A stretch of DNA of 64,000 bases from an uncultured Monoglobus sp. GTDB taxonomy: Bacteria; Bacillota; Clostridia; Monoglobales; Monoglobaceae. Below, piece after piece: positions 1-7,891 of the stretch (its first letter is position 1; each line of letters begins with the position of its first letter). Where the stretch lies: contig CANQMT010000003.1 of NCBI GenBank assembly GCA_947625055.1, positions 51,381-115,380 on the forward strand, read 5' to 3'. The translations under genes and the position numbers were made by a program. Under the pieces are notes generated by a model. It was not told the origin of the DNA and did no database searches. It worked only from the letters and a program-made list of their open reading frames with translations.

Positions 1-2
1 TT

Positions 3-272
3 GAATACGCAGTTCCGATGATGCGAACCCATTACGGTAATTGTTACAGTTGGGCGGCAGTCTTTATGTATCTTGCAAGGAATGTGGGATTTGAAGCTTA
101 TTGCCAAAGCGGAGCGGTTGGAGCTAAAGTTGAGGATCACGGCTGGACAGAAATAATGTTTGACGGTGAATGGTTGATTTTTGATCCCGAACTTGAAAAC
201 GCCAATCATCAAAGGTGGTCGTTCTATAAACTGCCATATGACAATGATTTTAAAAACTATTATAAATATTGA
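3..272 (+). CDS. Transglutaminase-like domain protein, C-terminal fragment
   Basis: Partial gene that enters from the left edge; the reading frame is open from base 3 and ends at the TGA at 270-272. About 89 residues are visible. The order Cys (in GNCYSWA), His (in DHGWTEI) and Asp (in IFDPEL) matches the Cys-His-Asp triad of transglutaminase-like/cysteine-protease folds, and the spacing fits the C-terminal half of that domain. The upstream part, including any signal peptide or anchor, lies outside the window, so location and substrate cannot be judged. A GC-rich hairpin terminator follows 15 bases after the stop, so this is the last gene of its transcript. Confidence 0.72.
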   Translation, partial: EYAVPMMRTHYGNCYSWAAVFMYLARNVGFEAYCQSGAVGAKVEDHGWTEIMFDGEWLIFDPELENANHQRWSFYKLPYDNDFKNYYKY

Positions 273-287
273 TAAATTCCGTTTATC

Positions 288-312
288 GGCCCGCGGTTTT
301 GCGGGCCTTTTC
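288..312 (+). terminator. Rho-independent terminator
   Basis: Seven-base perfect GC stem (288-294 with 301-307), six-base loop, followed directly by TTTT. It closes the transglutaminase-like gene. Confidence 0.8.
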
Positions 313-383
313 CATATGTATTTTAACAAAATAATAAGGTAATACTAATATTTGGTTAACTCAATATTACAAATCAGTCAAAT

Positions 384-413
384 TTAACACAAATTAAAAA
401 ATCGTGCTATAAT
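384..413 (+). promoter_or_regulatory. Sigma-A-type promoter for the M16 peptidase/lgt operon
   Basis: TTAACA at 384-389, 18-base spacer, TATAAT at 408-413, with TG one base before the -10 (extended -10). The first gene starts 36 bases downstream. Confidence 0.7.
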
Positions 414-449
414 ATTATAATGAAATTATTTATGTAAAGGATGAAACAA

Positions 450-1727
450 ATGACCGAGCGAATTAAAAACGGCGTGGACTTTCATTATTTAAACGCCGAA
501 AAGTTTAAAACAAACACGATAAGCGTGTTTTTCAACATACCGTTAAAGCGCGAAACCGTGACCAGGGCGGCGCTGCTCCCCGCGGTCATGAAGCGCGGCA
601 CCGAAAAGCACAGGACCATGCTCGAGATCTCAAAATATCTTGACGAGCTTTACAGCGCGACGCTGCACGCGGGAATACGCGTAAAGGGCGACGGCGAGGT
701 TCTGTATTTCACGATCGAGTATATCCGCGACGAGTTCATCGGCGAGAGCCTGACCGAAAAGATCACGGCGCTTCTGAAAGAGTTTTTGTTCGAGCCCCTT
801 TGCGACGAGGGCGGCTTTAACGAGGAGTACCTGACCGGCGAGAAGCGGAACCTTAAAAACGCGATAGAGGGCCTTATCAACGACAAGCGCGAGTATGTTG
901 AGTTTAAGTGCCGCGAGGCCATGTTCGGCGGCGAGGGCTACGGAATGTTCGAGGCGGGCCGCGTTGAGGATCTTCCGGGCATCACCCGCGTGAACCTTTA
1001 CGAGTTCTATAACGAAATAATAAACGGCGCCAAGGCGGACGTGTTCGTCAGCGGCAGCTTTTCGGAGGCGGCGCTTGACATGATCAAAAACAGTCTGTGC
1101 GGCGCGTTCCCCGAAAGAGACGCGGATTACGTCAGGACCGAGGCGGCGGCGCCTCGCGAGGGCGTTGAGGAATATATAACCGAGGAGATCCCGGTGGTGC
1201 AGAGCAAGCTCTGCATAGGCTTAAAATGCGGGATCGAGCCGACCTCGAAAATGTATTACGCACTGATGCTGGGCGGATGCGTGTTCGGCGGCAGCCCGTT
1301 CTCAAAGTTATTTAACAACGTGCGCGAGAAGCTGAGCCTCGCCTATTACGCGGCGTCGCGGACCGAGCGTTTCAAAAGCACAATGTTCATAAGCTGCGGA
1401 ATTGAAACCGAAAAATACCAAGCCGCCTATGACGAGATAATTGCGCAGTTTGAAAAAATGAAAAACGGTGAGATCGAGGACAGCGAGATCGAGAATTCAA
1501 AGCTCTACATGAGCAGCCGCTTCACGTCGATGAAGGACAGCCTCAGGACTATGGAGGATTACTATCTTTCGCAGGCGATAATGGGCAACGACGGCGGCAT
1601 AGATCAGCTTATCGAGCGGACAAACGAGGTAACAAAAGAAGAGATCGTCGAGGCGTTTAACAGAATAAAGCTTGACGTGGTTTACTTCCTCAAGGGAAAC
1701 ATGGAGCCGGAAGGAGGCGAGGAGTAA
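450..1727 (+). CDS. M16 family peptidase-like protein, inactive-type (YfmF-like)
   Basis: 425-residue member of the insulinase (M16/pitrilysin) fold. The N-terminal half lacks the zinc motif HxxEH: the corresponding stretch reads LLPAVMKRGTEKHRT. In this family a catalytically dead partner usually pairs with an active subunit, and the next gene has the intact motif. The C-terminal half keeps the family pattern (SKLFNNVREKLSLAYYAAS). An earlier in-frame ATG at 441 directly abuts the ribosome site AAAGG (436-440), so ATG 450, nine bases away, is the better start. The stop and the next start overlap by one base, implying translational coupling. Substrate unknown; such pairs often sit near cell-envelope or peptide-maturation genes. 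Confidence 0.85.
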   Translation: MTERIKNGVDFHYLNAEKFKTNTISVFFNIPLKRETVTRAALLPAVMKRGTEKHRTMLEISKYLDELYSATLHAGIRVKGDGEVLYFTIEYIRDEFIGESLTEKITALLKEFLFEPLCDEGGFNEEYLTGEKRNLKNAIEGLINDKREYVEFKCREAMFGGEGYGMFEAGRVEDLPGITRVNLYEFYNEIINGAKADVFVSGSFSEAALDMIKNSLCGAFPERDADYVRTEAAAPREGVEEYITEEIPVVQSKLCIGLKCGIEPTSKMYYALMLGGCVFGGSPFSKLFNNVREKLSLAYYAASRTERFKSTMFISCGIETEKYQAAYDEIIAQFEKMKNGEIEDSEIENSKLYMSSRFTSMKDSLRTMEDYYLSQAIMGNDGGIDQLIERTNEVTKEEIVEAFNRIKLDVVYFLKGNMEPEGGEE

Positions 1728-3043
1728 TGAGCCGAGAGATACAGGAATTTGCGAGCGAAAAGCTTGGTGAAAAAATGCTTTTCGCCGTTCACGAGAGCGG
1801 ACTTAAGGTGTATGTGTTCCCCAAAAAGGGGTTCAGTAAATATTACGCCATATACGGAACGGACTACGGCTCGACCGACCGCGAGTTCATTGTTCCCGGC
1901 GAGACCGAGAAGACGGTCGTGCCCGACGGCATAGCCCATTTTCTCGAGCATAAAATGTTTGAGCAGCCCGACGGCAGCAACGCCTTTGACAGCTTCGCGC
2001 TGACCGGTGCGTCAAGCAACGCGTTCACAAGCTTTGATTTGACGGCCTATCTTTTCACCTGCACCGACAGGTTTTACGAGAACCTCGACATTTTGGTGGA
2101 TTTCGTGAACAGCCCGCATTTCACCGACGAGAACGTAAACAAGGAAATGGGCATAATCGGCCAGGAGATAAAAATGTATGACGACGATCCCGGCTGGCGC
2201 GTGTTCTTCAATGCGCTGCGCGGAATGTTCAAAAACAATCCGGTCAAAATAGACATAGCGGGCACGGTTGAGAGCATAGCGCAGATAGATAAGGATATAC
2301 TCTATAAGTGCTACAACACATTCTATAACCCCGGCAACATGATGCTCGTGCTGGTGGGCGACATTGACATGAACGAGGTCTTAAACCGCCTTGATAAACG
2401 CATGAGCGGCGGCAAAAACTTAGGCGAGATCGACCGCCCCGAGGTAAGCGAGCCGCGGGAGCGCGTTCGCGAATTCGTCGAGCAGCGCCTTGTTGTGTCA
2501 CAGCCCATGTTCAATGTGGGATTTAAGGACATAACCCCGTTCACGAGCGGCGAGGAGCTTGCGCGCCGCGAGGCGGCGACCGAGATAATTCTTGACGCGC
2601 TTTTCGGCAAGAGCAGCGAGTTTTATATGAAGCTCTATAACGACGGCCTGATCGACAGCAGCTTCAGTGCCGAGACCGAGCTTGAGAAGCGTTACGGTTT
2701 TTCGCTTATCGGCGGCGAGTCCAAAGACCCGGCGGCGGTGTATTCCGCGATCAAGGAGCGGATCGAAAGGGCGCGGGCCGAGGGCATAGACAAAAGCGAC
2801 ATAGAGCGCACCAAAAAGGTGATGAAGGCCTCGGGCATAAAGATGTTCAACTATATCGAGGGCATGGGCAACGCGTATATCAGAATGTTGATGAAGGGCA
2901 TTAACCCGCTTGAATATAACAAAATTATCGACAGTCTCGGCTATGAGGACATTATGGAGCGGTTCAAGGCCCACTTCGACACCGGAAACTGCGTGCTCTC
3001 TACGATCCTGCCCGCCGGGACGGGCGGAGCGGAGGCGGTCTGA
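1727..3043 (+). CDS. M16 family zinc peptidase, active-type (YfmH-like)
   Basis: 438 residues with the inverted zinc motif HFLEH at residues 71-75 and the distal acidic region GIIGQEIKMYDDDP, the pattern of catalytically competent M16 peptidases. It probably forms a heterodimer with the preceding HxxEH-less subunit, as in other two-gene M16 systems; this is inferred from family knowledge and the one-base overlap. No signal peptide or membrane segment is visible, so a cytoplasmic location is likely. The TGA overlaps the ATG of lgt by one base, so three genes form a tightly coupled operon. The physiological substrate cannot be told from the sequence. Confidence 0.88.
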   Translation: MSREIQEFASEKLGEKMLFAVHESGLKVYVFPKKGFSKYYAIYGTDYGSTDREFIVPGETEKTVVPDGIAHFLEHKMFEQPDGSNAFDSFALTGASSNAFTSFDLTAYLFTCTDRFYENLDILVDFVNSPHFTDENVNKEMGIIGQEIKMYDDDPGWRVFFNALRGMFKNNPVKIDIAGTVESIAQIDKDILYKCYNTFYNPGNMMLVLVGDIDMNEVLNRLDKRMSGGKNLGEIDRPEVSEPRERVREFVEQRLVVSQPMFNVGFKDITPFTSGEELARREAATEIILDALFGKSSEFYMKLYNDGLIDSSFSAETELEKRYGFSLIGGESKDPAAVYSAIKERIERARAEGIDKSDIERTKKVMKASGIKMFNYIEGMGNAYIRMLMKGINPLEYNKIIDSLGYEDIMERFKAHFDTGNCVLSTILPAGTGGAEAV

Positions 3044-3849
3044 TGGTCAACGTCATTTCTTTTCCGAATTTGGGGCTGAGCTTTAAGATCAGCCGAACAG
3101 CCTTCACTGTCGGCGGGATAAACATCTATTGGTACGGCATAATCCTCGCCTGCGGCATGATAGCGGGCCTGCTCTACGCCTTCCGCGAGGTGAAAAAGCA
3201 GGATATAAAGCAGGACGACGCGCTCAATATGTTCCTGATCGCGGTGCCCGTGGCAATAATCTGCGCGCGGCTTTACTATGTGATCTTCAGCTTTGACATG
3301 TATCGGGATGATCTTCTCGAGATATTCGACATCCGCGGCGGCGGCATCGCGGTCTACGGCAGCTTTATCGGCGCGGCGCTTGTGGTGTTTTTCTACTGCC
3401 GCGCGAAAAAGATAAGCCTCGGCAAGGTGCTTGACATTTTGGCAGTCGGATTTCTGATAGGCCAGGTGATAGGCCGCTGGGGAAACTTTGTCAACGGTGA
3501 GGCCTACGGCGGCCCGACCGCGCTCCCGTGGGCGATGTCGATAACCGCCGAGGGCGGGAGCCATGTCGATATGGTGCACCCGACGTTTTTGTACGAGAGC
3601 TTGTGGGACGCGCTGGGTGTCGCGCTGCTGCTGCTTTTCAAAAAGCATAAAAAGTTTGACGGCGAGGTGTTCTGCCTCTACATACTCTGGTACGGAGCGG
3701 GCAGATTTTGGATCGAGGGCCTGCGCACCGACTCGCTTTACCTCGGCTCTGTGAGGATCTCGCAAATCGTGGCGCTGCTTTCGGCGGTCGTCGGAGCGGC
3801 TGTTATCATTATCAAACGGATAAAAATAAAAAACAAAGGCAATGTCTGA
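3043..3849 (+). CDS. lgt: Prolipoprotein diacylglyceryl transferase
   Basis: 268-residue multi-pass membrane enzyme that transfers diacylglycerol from phosphatidylglycerol to the lipobox cysteine of prelipoproteins. The Lgt signature GRWGNFVNGE is at residues 144-153, the conserved GGIAVYG loop is near 100-106, and a histidine lies in MVHPTFLYES. Hydrophobic segments are spread over the whole length, as expected for about seven helices; length is normal for the family. It is coupled to the M16 peptidase genes by a one-base overlap. A client in this window is PstS (18174), which has a clear lipobox. Confidence 0.95.
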   Translation: MVNVISFPNLGLSFKISRTAFTVGGINIYWYGIILACGMIAGLLYAFREVKKQDIKQDDALNMFLIAVPVAIICARLYYVIFSFDMYRDDLLEIFDIRGGGIAVYGSFIGAALVVFFYCRAKKISLGKVLDILAVGFLIGQVIGRWGNFVNGEAYGGPTALPWAMSITAEGGSHVDMVHPTFLYESLWDALGVALLLLFKKHKKFDGEVFCLYILWYGAGRFWIEGLRTDSLYLGSVRISQIVALLSAVVGAAVIIIKRIKIKNKGNV

Positions 3850-3861
3850 CAGGAGGGCAAT

Positions 3862-3999
3862 ATGGAACAGGATATTCAGATTTTAAAACAGCGTATGGCG
3901 GAGCTTGTCAACTCCGACGAACTGAAGTACGAGGATATTTACAAAATGAAACTGGAAATGGACGCCCTGATCGACAAGTATTACTTTGAACAGATGTAA
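3862..3999 (+). CDS. Small Spo0E-like protein (possible aspartyl-phosphate phosphatase)
   Basis: 45-codon gene with a strong ribosome site (AGGAGGG at 3851-3857) five bases before ATG 3862, twelve bases after lgt. The predicted product is two amphipathic helices joined by a short turn, ending in KMKLEMDALIDKYYFEQM. Size, helix-turn-helix hairpin layout and the Asp followed by a hydrophobic/aromatic end resemble the Spo0E family, which dephosphorylates Spo0A-P and delays sporulation. The usual SQxxD signature is only partly present (here KLEMD), so it may be a divergent member or an unrelated two-helix protein. It is the last gene of the operon before a repeat-filled gap. Confidence 0.5.
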   Translation: MEQDIQILKQRMAELVNSDELKYEDIYKMKLEMDALIDKYYFEQM

Positions 4000-4071
4000 A
4001 ATAACTTAAATTGACTGTTGACTTGCGCGCCCTTTGGTGCTAAAATAAATACGGCCTGACACTGAGGGTAA

Positions 4072-4262
4072 GTCCCGAGGGGGAAGGCAACGTAGAGACT
4101 AGGGAATAGGTACTAGATACTAGGCACTATTTTGCGGGCGGATGGCTCTCCCTTTGGGGAGAGGCTGTCGCGGTAAATCCCGCGGGGACAAGCGGATGTT
4201 TTTAGCTACTTATCTCCGCGTAGTCCCTAGACCCTATTTCCTAGTCTCTACGTTGCTCCCTC
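4072..4262 (+). repeat. Intergenic inverted repeat element (AACGTAG family), copy A
   Basis: A 22-base arm at 4089-4110 starting AACGTAGAGACTAG recurs inverted at 4233-4254 with one mismatch. Between the arms lie smaller GC hairpins (around 4146-4163 and 4169-4184). Related AACGTAG/GAATAG strings occur at 27760, 38974, 58077, 58434 and 61474. No gene lies in 4000-4285 apart from this element, whose right end supplies the sequence just before the ribosome site of the next gene. Confidence 0.75.
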
Positions 4263-4285
4263 GCTCGGCGAAGGGAGGTTTTTTT

Positions 4286-4534
4286 ATGGAGCAAAATCGT
4301 GTCGCCCTGATCGGGATCATCGTTGAGGATCTGTCCGTGACAGACAGGATCAACGAGGTCATCCATGAGTATAATTCATACATAGTCGGCAGGATGGGCA
4401 TTCCCTACCGCAGCCGCGGAGTCGCGATAATCAGTCTGGTGATCGACGCGCCCGGGAATGTTATTTCCGGCCTTTCCGGCAGGCTGGGCATGATCGAAAA
4501 CGTTCAGGTTAAAGCGCAGTATACCAAAATTTAA
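4286..4534 (+). CDS. TM1266-type putative iron-only hydrogenase system regulator
   Basis: 82-residue protein with an ACT/NikR-C-like pattern: alternating beta strands (RVALIGIIVED, RGVAIISLVID, MIENVQVKAQYTKI) around a helix. This matches the small proteins usually found beside FeFe-hydrogenase maturation genes and named for TM1266 of Thermotoga. It lies 22 bases before hydG. The ribosome site GGAGG (4274-4278) is seven bases before ATG 4286; reading further upstream would run into the repeat element, so the longer frame is not credible. No DNA-binding helix is visible, so regulator is a family label rather than something seen here. Confidence 0.75.
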   Translation: MEQNRVALIGIIVEDLSVTDRINEVIHEYNSYIVGRMGIPYRSRGVAIISLVIDAPGNVISGLSGRLGMIENVQVKAQYTKI

Positions 4535-4556
4535 TGACGTAAAGGAGATAAAACAT

Positions 4557-5990
4557 ATGGAAAAATCGTATAAGTATGATGTGAAATCACCCAAAGCGGA
4601 GGAGTTTATCAACGATGAGGAAATCAAGGCAACCTTAAAATACGCCGAGGAAAACAAAAATAACCGCGAGCTTATCGAGTCGATAATCGAGAAGGCGCGG
4701 GAGTATAAGGGCCTGAGCCACCGCGAGGCGGCTGTGCTTCTCGACTGTGAGCTTGACGATCTTAATGAGAAAATGTTCGCCTTGGCGAAGGAAATAAAAG
4801 AAAAAATATATGGCAGGCGCATAGTGCTTTTCGCGCCGCTGTATCTCTCGAACTACTGCGTGAACGGCTGCGTTTACTGCCCGTATCACGCGAAAAACAA
4901 GAACATCTGCCGCAAAAAGCTCACTCAGGACGATGTGCGCCGCGAGACGATTGCGCTTCAGGACATGGGCCACAAGCGCCTTGCTCTTGAGGCGGGCGAG
5001 GATCCGGTCAACAATCCGCTTGAGTATATTCTGGAGTGCATAAACACGGTCTACGGCATCAAGCACAAAAACGGCGCGATCCGCCGCGTGAACGTGAATA
5101 TCGCCGCGACCACGGTCGAGAACTACAAGCGCCTCAAGGACGCGGGAATAGGAACATACATACTGTTCCAGGAGACTTACAATAAGGAAAATTACCTAAG
5201 CCTTCACCCCGCGGGCCCCAAGCACGACTACGCCTACCATACCGAGGCGATGGACAGGGCCATGACCGCGGGCATCGACGATGTCGGCTGCGGAGTGCTG
5301 TTTGGCCTGAACCTTTACCGCTATGACCTGGTGGGTCTTCTGATGCACGCCGAGCATCTTGAGGCCACGTTCGGAGTCGGTCCCCACACCATAAGTGTGC
5401 CGAGGATCTGCCCCGCCGACGACATTGACGTGAACGACTTTTCAAACGCGGTCTCCGACGAGATATTCCACAAGATCATCGCTGTGATAAGGATAGCCGT
5501 GCCGTACACGGGAATGATAATCTCCACACGCGAGAGCGAAAAGAGCCGCGAAAGAGCGCTTGAGCTCGGTATTTCGCAGATAAGCGGCGGCTCGCGCACC
5601 AGCGTCGGAGGCTACGCCGACGAGGAGCCCGAGGAGGAAAACTCGGCGCAGTTCGACACCAGCGATCGCAGGACTCTCGATGAGGTAATAAACTGGCTCG
5701 TTTCGCTCGGCTATATTCCGAGCTTCTGCACCGCCTGCTACCGCGAGGGCAGAACGGGCGACCGCTTTATGCCGCTCGCCAAGTCGGGCGCGATCCAGAA
5801 CTGCTGCCAGCCCAACGCGATTATCACGCTCAAGGAGTATCTTGAGGACTACGCCTCGCCCGAAACCAAGCTAAACGGCGAAAGGCTGATAGAGGATGAA
5901 ATAAAAAAGATCCCCAACCCCAAGGTATACAACACCACGAAGGAATACCTGAAAAAAATCGAGCAGGGCGCCCGCGATTTCAGGTTTTAA
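4557..5990 (+). CDS. hydG: [FeFe]-hydrogenase H-cluster maturase HydG (radical SAM)
   Basis: 477 residues. HydG cleaves tyrosine to p-cresol, CO and cyanide and builds the Fe(CO)2CN synthon for the H-cluster. The radical SAM motif CxxxCxxC is at C101, C105 and C108 (CVNGCVYC). The C-terminal auxiliary cluster motif Cx2C...C appears as CTACYREGRTGDRFM followed by a cysteine pair in QNCCQPNA, which separates HydG from the thiamine enzyme ThiH. Length is normal. It is the second gene of a two-gene unit with the TM1266-type protein; hydE, hydF and a hydrogenase are not in the window, so maturation genes are dispersed. It points to hydrogen-metabolising anaerobic life. Confidence 0.95.
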   Translation: MEKSYKYDVKSPKAEEFINDEEIKATLKYAEENKNNRELIESIIEKAREYKGLSHREAAVLLDCELDDLNEKMFALAKEIKEKIYGRRIVLFAPLYLSNYCVNGCVYCPYHAKNKNICRKKLTQDDVRRETIALQDMGHKRLALEAGEDPVNNPLEYILECINTVYGIKHKNGAIRRVNVNIAATTVENYKRLKDAGIGTYILFQETYNKENYLSLHPAGPKHDYAYHTEAMDRAMTAGIDDVGCGVLFGLNLYRYDLVGLLMHAEHLEATFGVGPHTISVPRICPADDIDVNDFSNAVSDEIFHKIIAVIRIAVPYTGMIISTRESEKSRERALELGISQISGGSRTSVGGYADEEPEEENSAQFDTSDRRTLDEVINWLVSLGYIPSFCTACYREGRTGDRFMPLAKSGAIQNCCQPNAIITLKEYLEDYASPETKLNGERLIEDEIKKIPNPKVYNTTKEYLKKIEQGARDFRF

Positions 5991-5994
5991 AAAA

Positions 5995-6027
5995 AGTCTG
6001 CCGCAAAACGCTGCGGCAGACTTTTTT
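5995..6027. terminator. Bidirectional terminator between hydG and the hydrolase gene
   Basis: Ten-base perfect stem (5995-6004 with 6013-6022), eight-base loop, T-run on the plus side and an A-run on the other side. It serves hydG and the convergent hydrolase gene, whose stop is three bases further on. Confidence 0.9.
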
Positions 6028-6030
6028 GGT

Positions 6031-7026
6031 TTACTTTAAATATTCGTTAAAAAAACTTTCGAGCTTGTCGAACGGAATGGCGTTTTTGCCGCCGCCGTCA
6101 TAAAGATCGGTGTGGACGGCGTCGGGGATTATAAGCAACTCCTTGTTGTCGGGGCATGGATTTCCGTTTATCATATCCGCGTATGCGTCGCGGCTGAAAT
6201 AGCACGAGTGCGCCTTTTCGCCGTGCATAACAAGCGCCGCGCTGCGTATCTCGCAGCTATATTTCAGTATCGGCTGATTGATGAACGACATGCAGCCTAT
6301 CTTGTTCCAGCCGCCGTTTGAGTTCAGCGAGCGCTTGTGATAGCCGCGCTTGGTCTTATAATAATCGTAGTAATCCTTGACAAAGAACGGCGCGTCCTCC
6401 GGCAGCGGGTCAACAACTCCGCCGCCCAATTCATAGCTTCCGTTTTTATAGTCTGCCACGCGCTGCGCGTTCAGCGCCTTTTTGAGCTCGTAACGCTTTT
6501 CCTCGCTGTTGTCGGCGTCAAAATAGCCGTTGGCGTTGACCCTCGTCATGTCATACATGGTCGAGGCGACGGTCGCCTTGATCCTCGTGTCGAGCGCCGC
6601 GGCGTTCAGCGCCATGCCGCCCCAGCCGCAGATGCCGATTATGCCTATTCTTTCCGGATCGACGTCGTCGTTGACCGAAAGAAAATCAACAGCGGCCTGA
6701 AAATCCTCGGTGTTAATGTCGGGCGAGGCCATATACCGCGGCTGTCCGCCGCTCTCTCCCGTGAATGACGGGTCAAAGGCTATGGTCAGAAATCCGCGCT
6801 CCGCCATTGTCTGGGCGTATAAGCCCGACGCCTGCTCCTTGACTGCGCCGAACGGGCCGCACACCGCGATCGCCGCGAGCTTTCCGCTGTGGCCTTTCGG
6901 CTTGTATAAGTCCGCCGCGAGGGTTATTCCGTAGCGGTTGCGGAAGGTTACTTTTTTGTGATCGACCTTTTTGCTTTTGGGGAAGGTCTTGTCCCATTCA
7001 CTTGTGAGTTTCAATGTCTCTGCCAT
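6031..7026 (-). CDS. Alpha/beta hydrolase with cysteine in the nucleophile elbow
   Basis: 331 residues. The alpha/beta hydrolase fold shows as a strand-rich N-terminus (LAAIAVCGPFGAVKEQ), the nucleophile elbow GICGWGG (C133 where serine is usual), and an acid/His end (LLIIPDAVHTDLYDGG). A cysteine nucleophile is known from dienelactone-hydrolase-like enzymes; substrate here is unknown. The start is ATG 7026, preceded by GGAAAGGA about ten bases upstream; a longer frame to 7086 would read through the untranslated leader. It lies 108 bases downstream of an HxlR regulator on the same strand, so it is the likely target of that regulator. The first codons, the leader and the end of hxlR are duplicated at 10287-10486. 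Confidence 0.8.
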   Translation of the reverse strand: MAETLKLTSEWDKTFPKSKKVDHKKVTFRNRYGITLAADLYKPKGHSGKLAAIAVCGPFGAVKEQASGLYAQTMAERGFLTIAFDPSFTGESGGQPRYMASPDINTEDFQAAVDFLSVNDDVDPERIGIIGICGWGGMALNAAALDTRIKATVASTMYDMTRVNANGYFDADNSEEKRYELKKALNAQRVADYKNGSYELGGGVVDPLPEDAPFFVKDYYDYYKTKRGYHKRSLNSNGGWNKIGCMSFINQPILKYSCEIRSAALVMHGEKAHSCYFSRDAYADMINGNPCPDNKELLIIPDAVHTDLYDGGGKNAIPFDKLESFFNEYLK

Positions 7027-7134
7027 GATAACACATTCCTTTCCGTGATATTTTTGGAATTTTATGTAATTATTATACCGTATCAATTCAAAAATATCAA
7101 ATACCTATATCGAATAGAGAAAAATGCCTTTCGG

Positions 7135-7461
7135 TTATGACAAAGACTTATAGCCCTCGCCCCACGCCTTCATCGCGTCCAAAATCGGTTTCAGCGTCGC
7201 GCCGAGCTCCGACAGCGCGTATTCCACCCGCGGCGGAACCTCCGCGTAAACGGTGCGCGTGATCAGCCCGTCAGCTTCCATTTGTCGCAAATTGTCGGTC
7301 AAAACCTTTTGGCTGATGCCTTCTAAGTTTTTATGAAGCTCGTTGAACCGCCACGGGCGCTCGAGCAGATTTCGTATGATAAGCAGCTTCCATTTGCTGC
7401 CTATCAGTTGAACGGTCACGGCGACCGGACATTCCGGTATAAGTTCATCCTTGGTTTTCAT
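7135..7461 (-). CDS. HxlR family winged-helix transcriptional regulator
   Basis: 108 residues with the family hallmarks CPVAVTVQLIGSKWK (conserved cysteine next to the first helix), a winged helix (RFNELHKNLEGISQKVLTDNLRQME) and the PPRVEYALSELG wing. Family members act as dimers and many respond to quinones, aldehydes or oxidants through the N-terminal cysteine. GGAGGG sits seven bases before ATG 7461; the ATG at 7476 overlaps that ribosome site and is rejected. The gene is divergent from the cysteine-peptide/radical SAM cassette and lies upstream of the hydrolase, so it could control both. An inverted repeat at 7489-7520 is a candidate operator. Confidence 0.92.
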   Translation of the reverse strand: MKTKDELIPECPVAVTVQLIGSKWKLLIIRNLLERPWRFNELHKNLEGISQKVLTDNLRQMEADGLITRTVYAEVPPRVEYALSELGATLKPILDAMKAWGEGYKSLS

Positions 7462-7488
7462 GCCTGTTCCCTCCAATACTTCAAATTT

Positions 7489-7520
7489 GAATGTTACATT
7501 AAAATTCTATCATAACATTC
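7489..7520. promoter_or_regulatory. Candidate HxlR operator in the divergent intergenic region
   Basis: Perfect inverted repeat GAATGTTA (7489-7496) and TAACATTC (7513-7520) with a 16-base AT-rich centre, 28 bases upstream of the hxlR start. On the minus strand TATGAT (7514-7509) could be the hxlR -10, so the repeat would overlap its promoter. The regulator assignment is inferred from position. Confidence 0.5.
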
Positions 7521-7683
7521 AATAAAACGCAATAGAAAAAATTTTTTATTCAAAAGGCCCGCAAACACGCGATAGTTACAAAATGGTAAGTACCGCACAA
7601 AAAGGTGCGTACTTGCGCGGGATGAAAATATGTGCAAAAATAAAAATACGGGAAAACCCGAATACTTGCAAGGAGGTTATGAC

Positions 7684-7869
7684 ATGGCGCTTTCAAATCT
7701 TTCCGACTGGACGGATAAAAAGGCGGCTTCGGCCTGCGGCGCCGCCTGCGGAGCGGCTGACAAGCCCGAGGAAAAGCCCGCGGCCTGCGGCAGCGCATGC
7801 GGAGCTTCAGACCAGCCCGAGGAAAAGCCCGCGGCTTGCGGCAGCGCATGCGGAGCGGCGGATAAATAA
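7684..7869 (+). CDS. Cysteine-repeat precursor peptide (ACGX-repeat type, RiPP-like)
   Basis: 61-residue peptide. The leader MALSNLSDWTDKKAAS is followed by three near-identical 17-residue units, each with ACGxACG and then an acidic linker such as KPEEKPA. Cysteines are at 18/22, 35/39 and 52/56, so every pair is Cys-x3-Cys. GGAGG at 7672-7676 is seven bases before ATG 7684; a longer frame from 7630 lacks a ribosome site. It is followed by a radical SAM/SPASM gene, which fits what I recall as the ACGX-repeat peptide and ACGX-system radical SAM pairing. The modification is unknown: thioether, other Cys crosslink or metal site are all possible. A 10-base hairpin separates it from the maturase gene. 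Confidence 0.8.
   Translation: MALSNLSDWTDKKAASACGAACGAADKPEEKPAACGSACGASDQPEEKPAACGSACGAADK
7732..7866 (+). repeat. Tandem 51-base coding repeats in the precursor peptide
   Basis: Two complete 51-base units and a partial third encode the ACGxACG blocks. The second and third units are almost identical at the DNA level, so the number of units can change by slippage or recombination. Confidence 0.85.
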
Positions 7870-7891
7870 CTTGTCCGTTCTTAAAATCATC

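Noticed and set aside
4142..4285. N-terminal extension of the TM1266-type protein
   Set aside because: The extra 48 codons lie in the repeat element, and a good ribosome site supports ATG 4286.
7732..7866. Tandem 51-base repeats as a possible CRISPR or minisatellite
   Set aside because: They are in frame, encode conserved ACGxACG blocks and have no unique spacers; they are part of the peptide gene.
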